Assembly (NCBI GenBank): GCA_016777125.1 | Contig: JADHSC010000003.1 | Location: 79,164-111,237 of the forward strand | Source: Candidatus Poseidoniaceae archaeon | GTDB taxonomy: Archaea; Thermoplasmatota; Poseidoniia; Poseidoniales; Poseidoniaceae | Direction of reading: 5' to 3' | Length of the DNA: 32,074 nucleotides | Shown here: one piece after another, positions 31,525 to 32,074 of the stretch | Numbering within the stretch: the stretch's first letter is position 1 | Layout: each line of letters starts with the position of its first letter | Translations under genes and position numbers: made by a program | Notes under the pieces: model-generated | What the model saw: the letters and a program-made list of their open reading frames with translations, nothing else | Told to the model about the DNA's origin: nothing | Database searches by the model: none

Positions 31525-32074
31525 AACTACTACGTCACCAACAGATGGTGAACTGCCGTATTGTAATTCCTCGTATGTTGATCCTCCACCGTCGACGGTG
31601 AGGATTAGAACGTCATCATTGTTTGCAGTTGGAGCGCACTCATCGATTTCCATTACGAACACATAGGTTATTCCTGGATTCAATGTAATAGCAGCAACGC
31701 CAGCACCGTCGCCAGTGTGGATTGTTGCACCAGTAAGGTCACCTTGTGCGAAAACAGTAGTATCGTCTGCTGTTGTAACGGTCCCTTGGTCATCTAAACA
31801 GATGATAGTATACCCTACGTCATCGCTTTGTGTTGGTTCAGAACCGGGCGCTAGTTCAAACGTCACGAAAAGATCGTGGTTCGGCACATCGGGTGGGGCA
31901 TTTGTTGCCTCGATGATGATGTTGATCAGAGACACTTTCGTAGACATCTGTTCTTGGGTATCGTCACCACTGGCTTGTGCGTTCTGTTGCAGCTTTTCTG
32001 CGGTCTGAATAATGACCGCTGCTGCGACTGCTGCAACAAGAATCAACGCAATGAATACAATCATTGCACCGATA
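31522..32074 (-). CDS. arlB: Archaellin (first of pair; 5' end beyond window)
   Basis: The frame runs off the right edge: codons before the internal ATG at 32064 read Ile-Gly-Ala, matching IGAMIVFIA of the other archaellin, so the true start and the leader peptide lie outside. The visible 184 residues include the core helix (MIVFIALILVAAVAAAVII), TAEKLQQNAQASGDDTQEQM and a beta-rich outer domain that ends GGGSTYEELQYGSSPSVGDVVV. The C-terminal VVV is shared with the second archaellin. It is the first gene seen of the operon; the promoter is not in the window. Confidence 0.93.
   Translation of the reverse strand, partial: IGAMIVFIALILVAAVAAAVIIQTAEKLQQNAQASGDDTQEQMSTKVSLINIIIEATNAPPDVPNHDLFVTFELAPGSEPTQSDDVGYTIICLDDQGTVTTADDTTVFAQGDLTGATIHTGDGAGVAAITLNPGITYVFVMEIDECAPTANNDDVLILTVDGGGSTYEELQYGSSPSVGDVVV
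31978..32074. repeat. Copy 2 of the conserved archaellin 5' region
   Basis: Partner of 31361-31457, cut by the window edge and so possibly longer. The two copies encode the same filament-core helix. Confidence 0.7.

Noticed and set aside
1-32074. CRISPR arrays, insertion sequences, integrases, phage genes
   Set aside because: No regularly spaced repeats, terminal inverted repeats with target duplications, or transposase, integrase or capsid motifs were seen. The repeated segments found are explained by the archaellin duplication and by repeats within proteins.

Overview
The window looks like a chromosomal segment from a planktonic marine euryarchaeon, most likely of the Marine Group II / Poseidoniales type (Thermoplasmatota). 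This is inferred from gene content; no database search was possible. Supporting signs are an archaellum (arl/fla) gene cluster, archaeal TATA boxes about 23-27 nt upstream of leaderless start codons, Shine-Dalgarno sites inside operons, an HTH_10 (bacterioopsin-activator type) regulator, a Nob1 ribosome-maturation nuclease, an archaeal-type tRNA-Glu, and very large secreted, membrane-anchored proteins of moderate-GC composition. No insertion sequence, integrase, CRISPR array or phage gene was seen. The segment is compact, with only one gap over 300 nt.

Layout, left to right. (1) 1-6,830: two giant exported proteins on the minus strand. The first runs off the left edge and is rich in Tyr, Ser and Gly. 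The second, 1052 aa, has an N-terminal signal and a C-terminal membrane anchor. Between them is a 340-nt AT-rich gap with a hairpin terminator, a TATA box and two palindromes that look like operators. (2) 6,973-12,185: a MacB/LolCDE-like ABC exporter, made of an ATPase and a 1508-aa double-FtsX permease with an unusual extracellular insertion. (3) 12,205-18,188: housekeeping and redox genes, many with their own leaderless promoter: a MoaD/ThiS-type sulfur carrier, TatA, Nob1, a DedA-family membrane protein, an HTH_10 regulator, tRNA-Glu(UUC), pirin plus an NADPH-dependent FMN reductase, a glutaredoxin, a serine hydrolase and a lipoprotein. (4) 18,233-24,504: a membrane pyrophosphatase, a NifU-like protein, DNA repair genes (family X polymerase with PHP domain, endonuclease III) and three small membrane proteins. 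(5) 24,543-32,074: an archaellum operon read right to left: two archaellins, a protein in the arlCDE position, ArlF, ArlG, ArlH, ArlI and ArlJ. The first archaellin is cut by the right edge.

How the parts fit together. The archaellum cluster encodes filament (ArlB), stator (ArlF/G), regulatory ATPase (ArlH), motor ATPase (ArlI) and platform (ArlJ). The arlCDE-position protein is strongly diverged and ArlF carries an extra beta-repeat segment. A strong RNA hairpin sits just after the second archaellin stop codon and takes in half of the next gene's ribosome binding site, so it could set the ratio of filament to machinery proteins. Translation is tightly coupled: four junctions use the same TGAGGTG motif as both stop codon and ribosome binding site, and two others overlap by ATGA. 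Three convergent gene pairs have stop codons that touch exactly.

The most noteworthy items are the archaellum operon hairpin, the modified ArlF and arlCDE-position proteins, the Tyr-rich giant surface protein with its palindromic operator candidate, the enlarged FtsX permease, and a pyrophosphatase whose key residues point to the K+-dependent, possibly Na+-pumping type. Nothing here is clearly a wholly new system.
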